In this document: one piece after another, positions 54,620 through 61,929 of the stretch | Position numbering within the stretch: position 1 is the first letter of the stretch | How the letters are laid out: each line of letters starts with the position of its first letter | From: CALSMU01 sp965230225 | GTDB taxonomy: Bacteria > Bacteroidota > Bacteroidia > Flavobacteriales_D > Parvicellaceae | Reading direction: 5' to 3' | Assembly (NCBI GenBank): GCA_965230225.1 | Contig: CBDDKM010000004.1 | Span: forward strand, 62,001-126,000 | Length of the DNA: 64,000 nt | Translations under genes and position numbers: made by a program | Notes under the pieces: model-generated | Databases searched by the model: none | The model's input: only the letters and a program-made list of their open reading frames with translations | What the model was told of the DNA's origin: nothing

Positions 54620-56864
54620 TTGGTTGAATTATTTTAATAGATACCTTGGTTCCTTTATTAAGCTCTGATAAAATGATGATTTCGCCGTTCGATCCCAATC
54701 TATCTTTGGCTATTTTTAAAGCTTTAGATTCATGGTTCTTAGTGGTGCTTTGAGATGTGTTAAATCCAACTCCATCATCAATAACATCAATTTGAATAGT
54801 AGTTTCATTAGGCCGGTGAAATATGATCTTAACCGTTCCCTCCCTTTTGGAAGGAATAATTCCATGCCAAATAGCATTCTCAATAACTGGTTGAATAATC
54901 AATGGAGGAATTTGATCAAACTCAGGGTCAATTTCGTCGTTCACTTCCAGAAGGTAATTGATTTGACCTTCAGTTCTGTTTTGTTCCTGACCAAGATATA
55001 AGTTGATTAATTCAATTTCCTCCTTGATGTAAATTAGCTCTTTGCTACTGTGATCCAGAATTCTTCTGAGAAGAGAGCCAAAAGAGGCCAGGTAATCATT
55101 GGCTTCTTTTGTATTCCCGTCAGCATACACCGATTGTATACTGTTTAAAGCATTGAACAGAAAATGTGGGTTCATTTGGGCTCGTAGAGCCATTTGCTTT
55201 AGTTCCTGTTTTTTACTTTCAATTTCTTGAATACGTTTGCCTTGTTTTACCTTAGATCTAAAGTACACCAGTATAAGGATTAATATTACTATAATAGAAC
55301 CAGCTGTAATTAAGAAAATGTAGAAGTTACTTCTTTCCAGAGTTAAATCTTTTTGGGCGATTTCGGCATTTGAGATGGCCTTTTGTTTGATAAGGTTTAA
55401 ACTATCGATGACCCTTTGAATGCTGTCTTGTGAAGATTTAAGTTTATACTGATTTTTGTAGATGGCCTTTAAGTTATCTTCTCGATGGATTTCTAAAGTA
55501 GCAATACGCGACATTTCAGCCATTTCGTAGGCTTTTTCCCAGTTTCCCTTCTGCTCATAAACTTGTTTTAGTAATTCAGCCATTTTAGCAATGTGTTCCT
55601 GATACTGATTTTGCTGAGCAAATTCCAATGCACTGAGTCCATAGGATTCGGCTTTAGAAATATCATTATCTAAAAAGTACGCATTAGCTAAACTTAGCTC
55701 CAATGAGCTAACCCCTAACATATCGCCTGCGGTAAATGCTAGTGAACGAGCATCTATAAGAAGAGGGATGGCAGAGGTACTGTTATCGGTTGATAGCAGG
55801 GTTTTTGCAATATTACCCTTAGCAGAATATACTCCTTTAGTGTAAGATATTTTGTTTGATTCTAGAAGGCATTGATCATAATAATACCTTGCAGAGTCGT
55901 ATTCTTCCATTTCCAGAAATAAGTCTCCAATTTTCATCCGTACATCTACTTCTCCCATTGGGTTGTCAGATTTCTTGATTACTTGCAACGCTTTAAGAAA
56001 ATGCTTTTTACTTAAGCCAAATTCGTCTAAAGCCAAATAGGTAGTGCCTAAGTTTTTATGTACATCACCAGTCCAGTACTTTTCAAATTTTGGAAGAAAC
56101 TGTAGCGCACTTTCAAAATGCTCAATGGCTTCGACATAATTACCTTGTAAATGATCGCACAAACCAATTTGTTCCACAATAACTCCACTAGATAGTGAAT
56201 CGTTTATTTGTTTAGAAACATGCAATGCTTCTCTATAGTATACCTTTGCACTGTCAAGTTCTCCTTGTAAAGAAAAGATTTGTCCAAAGTTCATGATGGC
56301 TTTTGCTTTAGCCTCATTATTAGTATCCTTTTTGGCTAGTTCATATGCAATTCTAAAGTAATAATTCATTTTATCAGAATTACTCATGTTATATGCAATA
56401 ACACCAGCTAGGTTGGCGCTAGATTTGGACAAATCGTGGTTTTTAAATTTAACCGATAATTGATAGGCAGTATCAGCATAATTGAAGGCTTTTTCAAATT
56501 GAAACTTGCCTTCTTCAACATAGGCAAAATTTAAATAGCAACCAATGTATTGTTCGCTTAACCAGAGTGGAGGGGCTTCGTTTAGTATTGGTTTAATTGT
56601 GTTTAGCCTTTGTAAATTATATACGGGCTCCAATTCAGAGCCTCTAACACATAAAATGATACTATCCAATAGTATTATGGATTCTTTAGCACTGTTTTTT
56701 ACAGCTTCGTGTTTCTTAATAAGTGCTTTGTATCGGTCAACGGAGTCAGGAAGAATGGTAGAAATGTCAATTTCCTCGAGCGAGTTCGAATGGTTGAAAT
56801 CTTTCTGTCCATAAGTAATGATACTTAGCAGGAGAACGATTAATATTGAATAAGTTCGAATCAT
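54609..56864 (-). CDS. TPR-containing LytS-type histidine kinase
   Basis: 751 residues. Signal peptide MIRTYSILIVLLLSIITYG, then a long periplasmic TPR array (about 100-440; NLGTTYLALDEFGLSKKHFL, VYYREALHVSKQINDSLSSG), a coiled coil, one membrane helix near 512-533 (FYIFLITAGSIIVILILILVYF), and the kinase with RAQMNPHFLFNALNSIQS (His near 563) and PPLIIQPVIENAIWHG. The TPR sensor fits recognition of a protein or peptide in the periplasm. Its start abuts a 170-nt regulatory region that is duplicated upstream of the next gene. Confidence 0.9.
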   Translation of the reverse strand: MIRTYSILIVLLLSIITYGQKDFNHSNSLEEIDISTILPDSVDRYKALIKKHEAVKNSAKESIILLDSIILCVRGSELEPVYNLQRLNTIKPILNEAPPLWLSEQYIGCYLNFAYVEEGKFQFEKAFNYADTAYQLSVKFKNHDLSKSSANLAGVIAYNMSNSDKMNYYFRIAYELAKKDTNNEAKAKAIMNFGQIFSLQGELDSAKVYYREALHVSKQINDSLSSGVIVEQIGLCDHLQGNYVEAIEHFESALQFLPKFEKYWTGDVHKNLGTTYLALDEFGLSKKHFLKALQVIKKSDNPMGEVDVRMKIGDLFLEMEEYDSARYYYDQCLLESNKISYTKGVYSAKGNIAKTLLSTDNSTSAIPLLIDARSLAFTAGDMLGVSSLELSLANAYFLDNDISKAESYGLSALEFAQQNQYQEHIAKMAELLKQVYEQKGNWEKAYEMAEMSRIATLEIHREDNLKAIYKNQYKLKSSQDSIQRVIDSLNLIKQKAISNAEIAQKDLTLERSNFYIFLITAGSIIVILILILVYFRSKVKQGKRIQEIESKKQELKQMALRAQMNPHFLFNALNSIQSVYADGNTKEANDYLASFGSLLRRILDHSSKELIYIKEEIELINLYLGQEQNRTEGQINYLLEVNDEIDPEFDQIPPLIIQPVIENAIWHGIIPSKREGTVKIIFHRPNETTIQIDVIDDGVGFNTSQSTTKNHESKALKIAKDRLGSNGEIIILSELNKGTKVSIKIIQPSES

Positions 56865-56865
56865 G

Positions 56866-57035
56866 GTATTAAATAATGGAAAGTTGGTAAATCGTTACAA
56901 ATTCTACCATGACAGGAGTCAGAAATTCGCCATTTATTAAAACAAAGTTACGGTTCGAATTCAATTCTAATTAGCTGGTTTTGTAATTGGTATTCCTCAG
57001 TTTATAATAGGGTTGGGTGAATTTATAAGTTGCTC
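56866..57035 (-). promoter_or_regulatory. Regulatory region R1 upstream of the TPR kinase (duplicate of R2)
   Basis: About 170 nt similar to 58151-58322 almost throughout: shared GTATTAAATAATGG, AATCGTTACAAATT, TACCATGACA, GAGTCAG or AAGTCAG, TTTATAATAGGG. It carries the palindrome TGACAGGAGTCA (56910-56921), TGAC-N4-GTCA. Minus-strand TAGAATTTG next to it resembles a -7 element with one extra base. The rest of the 231-nt gap (57036-57095) has nothing recognisable. Confidence 0.6.
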
Positions 57036-57095
57036 AGACTTCTGTTTTTTGGAAGCTTTACTGAGGTTAGCTAATGATATATTATATCATTAATA

Positions 57096-58133
57096 TTAAT
57101 CCGTAACCACATCAATTTTTGCTTTTTTGCCAGTTCCTGGTAGCCATTCTGTTTCTATAGAAATTAACTGATCTATGAACCATTTTTTATCACCTTTTAA
57201 TTTATGATATGGTTTCTTAAAGTGAATCTTAGCTTGCTCATTTTTGATCTCGTTCTTGATGTTGAGAAGGAGTACCTGAAAATTGACTAGATCACTAAAC
57301 TTAGAATCATCTTGGTATTTCATTTTAATGATCGAATTATCGCTAATCACTTTCATTTCATCTTTATCTACTTGATTTAAGTACTTTAAACGACTATTCC
57401 ATACGCTTAAACTATCGTTAGCTATAGAGGCTTGTTTTTTTATAGAATCCAATCTGATAGTAGAAGTATTAACCTCATAATGATCGTCAATCATAGATTT
57501 CAATTGGGTTCGATCAACTGGTACTAATCCTTTGTCTTTTAAATAATACTTATTCCCTTTTACCATATAGAATATTAAAACTTCGCGCATAAAAATTTTA
57601 GCATGCCTTGGGTGTTGTTCACTTTTGGAAATATGTTGTTTGAGGTAAACGGGGTTGCTTTCCCAGCTACCTTCTATGTATAATTCAATTCCATCACCTA
57701 ATCTTACCTCTAAAAGTAGCTTTTTAATTAGGTGGACAGGTACGTTTTTATCTGCTCGAAGAAGCACAACGATTTCTCCCTGGCTATTAGTGCTAGTAGT
57801 ACTTTTGTGATTCGATAACCAATGCTCTCCTGGAGGTTTTGGAGGTCCTGAGAATCCTGCTCCTCCTTTGGAGTATTCTTCTAGACCTCTGAACTCTGTT
57901 TTTTCACTAGTAATTTTCATCCAATAATCTTTGCCATACCTCAATTCATCAGTAGGTTTACCTATTTCTACGATTATTGCATTATCAGGTTTTTTTTCAT
58001 TCGCCTCAAAATTGATTGCTTCAATTGCTAAATTTTGTCCGTTACTGTAATTTGGAATTACCAATCCTATAAGAATTATAGCAAGAAACACTATGTTGGG
58101 AATTTTCAAAGTAGTTTTTTTTGTAGAATTCAT
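57096..58133 (-). CDS. Secreted protein sharing its upstream region with the TPR kinase
   Basis: 345 residues. The N-terminus (MNSTKKTTLKIPNIVFLAII, LIGLVIPNYSNGQN) is a signal peptide of average length. Residues 25-175 are beta-rich (PTDELRYGKDYWMKITSEKT, VRLGDGIELYIEGSWESNP) with a GGAGFSGPPKPPGEHW loop; residues about 215-330 are helical and charged, coiled-coil-like. No enzymatic motif or sorting domain. Its promoter region R2 is a diverged copy of R1 ahead of the neighbouring kinase gene, so the two transcripts are probably coregulated. Function unknown. Confidence 0.72.
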   Translation of the reverse strand: MNSTKKTTLKIPNIVFLAIILIGLVIPNYSNGQNLAIEAINFEANEKKPDNAIIVEIGKPTDELRYGKDYWMKITSEKTEFRGLEEYSKGGAGFSGPPKPPGEHWLSNHKSTTSTNSQGEIVVLLRADKNVPVHLIKKLLLEVRLGDGIELYIEGSWESNPVYLKQHISKSEQHPRHAKIFMREVLIFYMVKGNKYYLKDKGLVPVDRTQLKSMIDDHYEVNTSTIRLDSIKKQASIANDSLSVWNSRLKYLNQVDKDEMKVISDNSIIKMKYQDDSKFSDLVNFQVLLLNIKNEIKNEQAKIHFKKPYHKLKGDKKWFIDQLISIETEWLPGTGKKAKIDVVTD

Positions 58134-58150
58134 GATGAATGCGTTTGCTA

Positions 58151-58322
58151 GTATTAAATAATGGGAAGTTGAAAAATCGTTACAAATTTTACCATGACAA
58201 AAGTCAGGAGTTTACTTATTTATTAAGTATAAAACTAAGGCTCTAAATCAATCCTGTTTAGCAGATTTTGTAACTGGTGCTCCAGGGTTTATAATAGGGG
58301 TAGTTGAGTTTACAAATTGCTT
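58151..58322 (-). promoter_or_regulatory. Regulatory region R2 upstream of the secreted protein gene (duplicate of R1)
   Basis: A second copy of the R1 sequence. The palindrome is TGACAAAAGTCA (58195-58206), the same TGAC-N4-GTCA with a changed spacer, and TAAAATTTG lies at the same place as TAGAATTTG in R1. Conservation of the arms but not of the spacer suggests a protein-binding site. Confidence 0.6.
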
Positions 58323-58356
58323 AAATGGTTGTCTACTATAACTTGTGGCATAGAAA

Positions 58357-58392
58357 CAAAAAAAAGCGACCTTGAAATAAATCAAAATCGCT
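58357..58392 (-). terminator. Terminator of the TetR-SRPBCC-SnoaL operon
   Basis: Minus-strand AGCGATTTTGA pairs with TTCAAGGTCGCT (G-U pairs included) and is followed by an 8-nt T-run. It begins 29 nt after the stop of the SnoaL-like gene. Confidence 0.75.
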
Positions 58393-58420
58393 TCTACTGG
58401 TTTTAGTATCTCTCCAAAAA

Positions 58421-58804
58421 CTATTGAGCTTGCATAGCTTCCATTTTCTTCCCAAACTCACTTACCTTAAGAGAATCGAAATATACCTCCATAGATAGTA
58501 CTTTCCCGTCTTCAATTTTAATGATTTCGCAAGCGTCTACCTCTAATAGAGCTGCAGTGGGGTGACCAATTTGATAATGGGTCAATACGCAGGCTTCATT
58601 CCCCTCAGAAATGATGTTCTTTACCTCACCGGTGTATTTATTGTTTAGGAATTGTTGCGTTATTCCTACAACTGCTTCTTTACCTTCTACTAGAGATGCT
58701 AAAGGACCTAAGTAAGTTACCTGATCAGCTAAAAAGGCTTCCCATCCTTCGTTCTTTAACATTGCCTGATAATATTCTGCAGTGATTTCTTTACTTGTTT
58801 TCAT
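58421..58804 (-). CDS. SnoaL-like/NTF2-fold protein
   Basis: 127 residues, the usual length of the family. SKEITAEYYQAMLKNEGWEA, FLADQVTYLGP, VEGKEAVVGITQQFL, ACVLTHYQIG and IIKIEDGKVLSMEVYFD match the SnoaL-like order (helix, sheet, helix, sheets) of NTF2-fold proteins. These are small cytosolic enzymes or ligand-binding proteins. No acid/base pair can be assigned safely. It ends the operon with the SRPBCC gene 6 nt upstream and the TetR regulator before that. Confidence 0.82.
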   Translation of the reverse strand: MKTSKEITAEYYQAMLKNEGWEAFLADQVTYLGPLASLVEGKEAVVGITQQFLNNKYTGEVKNIISEGNEACVLTHYQIGHPTAALLEVDACEIIKIEDGKVLSMEVYFDSLKVSEFGKKMEAMQAQ

Positions 58805-58810
58805 GTTACT

Positions 58811-59302
58811 TTATTTAGTTATTGATTTATTTGCTAATTCTTTCTGTTTTCTAGGAGAGGGACTACCTGTTTCCACATAGATGGATAGGTCACTTAAAAT
58901 TTTTGGATAAAGCTTTTTTAGTGCTATTTTCATAGGAAATTGTGCAATGGTACCAATGCCTGGTTTTACCTGTATTCTTGGTTTTATGATTAATTCAGTT
59001 TGAGAATCGTTAACCTTATTGAGTTTCCAGGAACTTGTAGCAGATCGAACGAAAAAGGGGAGGCCCTTTACCGAAAATTCCACCAGGTGTTTTTCATGAT
59101 CCATGGTAGTTATGGTATCCATTAGTTTTCCCGATTCTGTTTCGCAGATTCTATCGAAGTCTTCGTGTGCTTCTCCTTTTCTGCAGTTGGTAACTCCTGT
59201 GGCCCAGAGGTGGCCGCAACCAATATTAAAGTCTTGTACCACGAATTTCCATACTTCATCTATTGGTTTATTAATGGTTCTGCTAAAATCTAATGCTATC
59301 AT
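58811..59302 (-). CDS. SRPBCC-family ligand-binding protein
   Basis: 163 residues with the START/SRPBCC (polyketide cyclase 2-like) pattern: IALDFSRTINKPIDEVWKFV at the first strand and helix, LWATGVTNCRKGEAHEDFDR, TMDHEKHLVEFSVKGLP, ATSSWKLNKVNDSQTELIIK, and the long C-terminal helix with ALKKLYPKILSDLSIYVETG. The fold binds small hydrophobic ligands. It lies between the TetR regulator and the SnoaL-like gene with an operator directly upstream. A role in handling a xenobiotic or lipid is inferred from the operon only. Confidence 0.82.
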   Translation of the reverse strand: MIALDFSRTINKPIDEVWKFVVQDFNIGCGHLWATGVTNCRKGEAHEDFDRICETESGKLMDTITTMDHEKHLVEFSVKGLPFFVRSATSSWKLNKVNDSQTELIIKPRIQVKPGIGTIAQFPMKIALKKLYPKILSDLSIYVETGSPSPRKQKELANKSITK

Positions 59303-59320
59303 TATTGTTGTTTTAATTAT

Positions 59321-59340
59321 TGGAGTGAACGTTCATTCCA
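59321..59340. promoter_or_regulatory. TetR-type operator before the SRPBCC gene
   Basis: A near-perfect 20-bp palindrome centred on TGAACGTTCA with TGGA/TCCA outer arms, one mismatch pair. It lies 18 nt before the SRPBCC start and 18 nt after the TetR stop and shares TGGA(A/G)TGAA with the site at 59929. Confidence 0.6.
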
Positions 59341-59358
59341 AAATAGAGTTAAAAATTT

Positions 59359-59910
59359 TTATTCCTTAATTCCGTCCCAAACCATCTTAATGTGTTGAGC
59401 CAGAGAACTTCTGTTATTTACTGATTCGTTTAAGTTTCGCTTTAAATACGATGAAATACCACCTCCTATAAACACAAGTATCTCACTAAGGTCAATGTTT
59501 TTAATGATCCTGTCTTCCTGCCCACTTTCCAAAAGTATGGCCACAATTTCGACTGATTTTCTTCCCTTTTCTTTATTCTCTTTGGTAATAATAGGAGAGG
59601 CATCTAGTTGCTGAAGAAAGTTAAAATAGGTAGGGTTATTAATAAAGAATTCAATAATTACAGTTAGATAATTTTCAAACTGTGTTTTTATTGGTTGGCT
59701 CGTGTTTACCTCCAAAAACAAGGTTTCTTCCTGTTCTTTAATACCAATATAAATCTCATTAATCAGTACATCTTTATTAGGAAAGTAGTTGTAGATGGTC
59801 CCCATACCTGTGCCCGCAGCTTTGGCTATTTCAGACATCGGCGTATTATGAACTCCCTTTTCCACAAGAAGTTCGAGTGCAGCATTCAATATGGCTTCTC
59901 TTTTTGTCAC
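59359..59910 (-). CDS. TetR/AcrR-family transcriptional regulator
   Basis: The GTG at 59910 is the likely start (VTKREAILNAALELLVEKGV); an ATG at 59946 lies inside the palindromic operator and is rejected. 183 residues. The HTH (about 24-44) reads MSEIAKAAGTGMGTIYNYFPNKDVL, a textbook TetR recognition motif. The remaining helices form the ligand-binding domain. It regulates itself and probably the two downstream genes, since palindromes sit before its own start and in the gap before the SRPBCC gene. Ligand unknown. Confidence 0.9.
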   Translation of the reverse strand: MTKREAILNAALELLVEKGVHNTPMSEIAKAAGTGMGTIYNYFPNKDVLINEIYIGIKEQEETLFLEVNTSQPIKTQFENYLTVIIEFFINNPTYFNFLQQLDASPIITKENKEKGRKSVEIVAILLESGQEDRIIKNIDLSEILVFIGGGISSYLKRNLNESVNNRSSLAQHIKMVWDGIKE

Positions 59911-59928
59911 GATGCAAATATATAACCA

Positions 59929-59946
59929 TTGGAATGAATATTCCAA
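59929..59946. promoter_or_regulatory. TetR-type operator before the regulator gene
   Basis: TTGGAATGAATATTCCAA: 7-nt arms around GAAT, 18 nt before the GTG start of the TetR gene. It shares TGGAATGAA with the operator at 59321-59340, which points to autoregulation. Confidence 0.6.
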
Positions 59947-59985
59947 ATTTGAATTGAAAATTTATTTTTTGTCTTGCATTTCAGA

Positions 59986-60145
59986 AATTCTAGGCATTTT
60001 CAATTTCAAGTACTTTAGGCATTTAAGGCATTCCAAACCATCCTCGGAAGAATGTCCCGATAACTATCGGGACGAATATCCGGGGAAGGCATTTCAAGTA
60101 CTTCCAACTTTAAGTATTTCCAACTTCAAGTACTTCAGGCACTTC
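59986..60145. repeat. Dispersed intergenic repeat, copy B, with a palindromic insertion
   Basis: Same blocks as copy A (49098-49275) in the same order, with fewer 9-bp units. Between the CCATCCTCGGAAG and CGAATATCCGG blocks it carries GTCCCGATA AC TATCGGGAC (60054-60073), a perfect 9-bp-stem hairpin; copy A has only TAGTGAAA there. The tail has degenerate AAGTACTTCC units. It fills the gap between the TetR operator and the next gene. Confidence 0.75.
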
Positions 60146-60149
60146 CAAC

Positions 60150-61646
60150 TCACCTCCCCACAATACTATTAATATTACGCATGTGGTCTTTCTGGTTGTA
60201 AGTAAAATACTTTAAGTCATCCAGGTACATTTGTGTAACAGCTGTAAGCATATCCTTATCTGATGGAAAGGGTTGAGAATCCAGATCAACTTCCGTTTCT
60301 ATGTTTTCAGGAAGAGCCAGAATATCTCCACTTATCAAAGAAGCATATTGGTTGGTAATTTCATGCCTGGTTTCTTTGGTCTCAGAGTAAACCGAATTTC
60401 CACTAGAATATTCTTTCAATAATATTTCCCATTCTACCTGTGCAGTTTTGGTTCTACTTACCGTGCTTATAACCGCAATTGCTAAACGATTCTTTTTTAC
60501 GTTGGTGGTATTTCCATTAGCATCTGTTACCTCTTCCCAGTACTCAACCGACTTGGTGTTTTGAGTAATTTCTTTACGAATATCGCCCAATTTAACTGTT
60601 GGTTTGTTTTCGTCTATAACCAATTCAAAATCGATGGTTTCGTTCTCGTTTTCTTCGTAATAATATTTAATCCAGGTAGAAGATTTCTTTTGATTTAATA
60701 TCCCAGTTAATGTTTGAGAATCATGAATTCCTTTATCATTTTTAGCAGTTACCAGAATTCTCGTCATACCAACCCTTTCGGCAGTTTGATAAAGCAATTC
60801 TTCCTCTACTTTAAGAGTACGGATGGATCTGGCTCTATTAATCAATTCGTAGGCTAGTCGAGCATTCTTTTTTGTAGGAGTTTTAAGTAGTTTTTGAGCT
60901 TCTGTAATCCACGATTCACCAATCATGAGGTTAGCCAGTTCCAGTAACTCTTCCTCTTCAAAGTCTAAAGGTCTATAGGTACGGGCTTTTTCGATAAAAT
61001 CGATGGCTGCCAAAGCTTCTTTTTTAGTGGTGCCCACTAACATCTTCTTCGCTTCTAGTATGTATTGATCTCCAATGTTTTGGTTGGTGATTTCCAGTTT
61101 CGTTTCGTAGTCAATCAATGAAATTCGTTTTTCCAGTGGAGCAATTGCGATTGCTTGCTCATGTCTTTTGGCCATTCCCTGATATACCAATAATGCTTTT
61201 TCGAATTTGCCTTGTTTTTCCAGCTCTGCTGCTGTTTTTAATTCGTTGGCGTTGGCAGCATTAAATTTCCCTCCTAAATGATCCAGTAACGTTGCATCAA
61301 AAAGCACATTTTTTAATTTGTCGTAAACACCCGGGTGCTTTACTCTAGCTCGAAAGTTCGTCATACGAATAAACCGCGAGTAACTTACTTCCCAGTTGGT
61401 TTCCGGAGATGTGATTAAATCGCTATGGTTCTTATAAATTACTTCATAGCTAGCGTAGATTACTTCGGTATGCTTCTTTTTGAGTTTAACCTTTTTGTTT
61501 TGTCTATGTGCCGCTTCTACAAAGGCTTGCTCGGTGTAACCATTTTTCAAATACTTCTTTGGCTTTTGCCCAACAATGCTGAGCGTTAGCCCTAAAAAAA
61601 GAGAAGTAATGATGATTCCTTTAAACATTTTTGTATCTGTCTTCAT
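60150..61646 (-). CDS. Secreted TPR-like helical protein, unknown function
   Basis: 498 residues with signal peptide region FKGIIITSLFLGLTLSIVGQ. Residues about 120-290 are helical repeats resembling divergent TPR (LEKQGKFEKALLVYQGMAKR, KEALAAIDFIEKARTYRP, NARLAYELINRARSIRTLKV). Residues about 290-470 change to beta-rich (TRILVTAKNDKGIHD, FELVIDENKPTVKLGDI, NRLAIAVISTVSRTKTAQVE). A helical tail ends DHMRNINSIVGR. No enzymatic motif is visible. It is probably periplasmic or outer-membrane-associated; its neighbours give no clue. Confidence 0.72.
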   Translation of the reverse strand: MKTDTKMFKGIIITSLFLGLTLSIVGQKPKKYLKNGYTEQAFVEAAHRQNKKVKLKKKHTEVIYASYEVIYKNHSDLITSPETNWEVSYSRFIRMTNFRARVKHPGVYDKLKNVLFDATLLDHLGGKFNAANANELKTAAELEKQGKFEKALLVYQGMAKRHEQAIAIAPLEKRISLIDYETKLEITNQNIGDQYILEAKKMLVGTTKKEALAAIDFIEKARTYRPLDFEEEELLELANLMIGESWITEAQKLLKTPTKKNARLAYELINRARSIRTLKVEEELLYQTAERVGMTRILVTAKNDKGIHDSQTLTGILNQKKSSTWIKYYYEENENETIDFELVIDENKPTVKLGDIRKEITQNTKSVEYWEEVTDANGNTTNVKKNRLAIAVISTVSRTKTAQVEWEILLKEYSSGNSVYSETKETRHEITNQYASLISGDILALPENIETEVDLDSQPFPSDKDMLTAVTQMYLDDLKYFTYNQKDHMRNINSIVGR

Positions 61647-61821
61647 AGTGGTGCTGTACTGGTTGTTTTCAAAGTTTGCAATTTATATGCCATTCGAAGG
61701 TTGGTTTTGACGAACTAATCTAAGGTGAGGATAAAAATAATATAGTATAGTTACCAATAGAGCTCAATGTTATAAATTATTGAGTTTCTAATTCGATTGC
61801 TCCAACATTGTACAGATAGAA

Positions 61822-61859
61822 AAAAATAACCCCAGATGAAATTACTCACCTGAGGTTAC
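61822..61859 (-). terminator. Terminator after the polysaccharide lyase gene
   Basis: An imperfect 12-bp hairpin (TAACCTCAGGTG paired with CATCTGGGGTTA, two mismatches) on the minus strand, followed by a 7-nt T-run. It lies about 70 nt beyond the lyase stop. The rest of the 283-nt gap (61647-61929) shows nothing else clear. Confidence 0.65.
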
Positions 61860-61929
61860 ATGGCCTGGCAACCATTATATTGTTTAATCCCCCACGATTA
61901 AACAAGTATTCCTTTTTTTATAAAAGAAA

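Noticed and set aside
59891..60172. 93-codon plus-strand ORF across the TetR operator and repeat copy B
   Set aside because: Composed of operator and repeat sequence in an arbitrary frame; no signal or domain.
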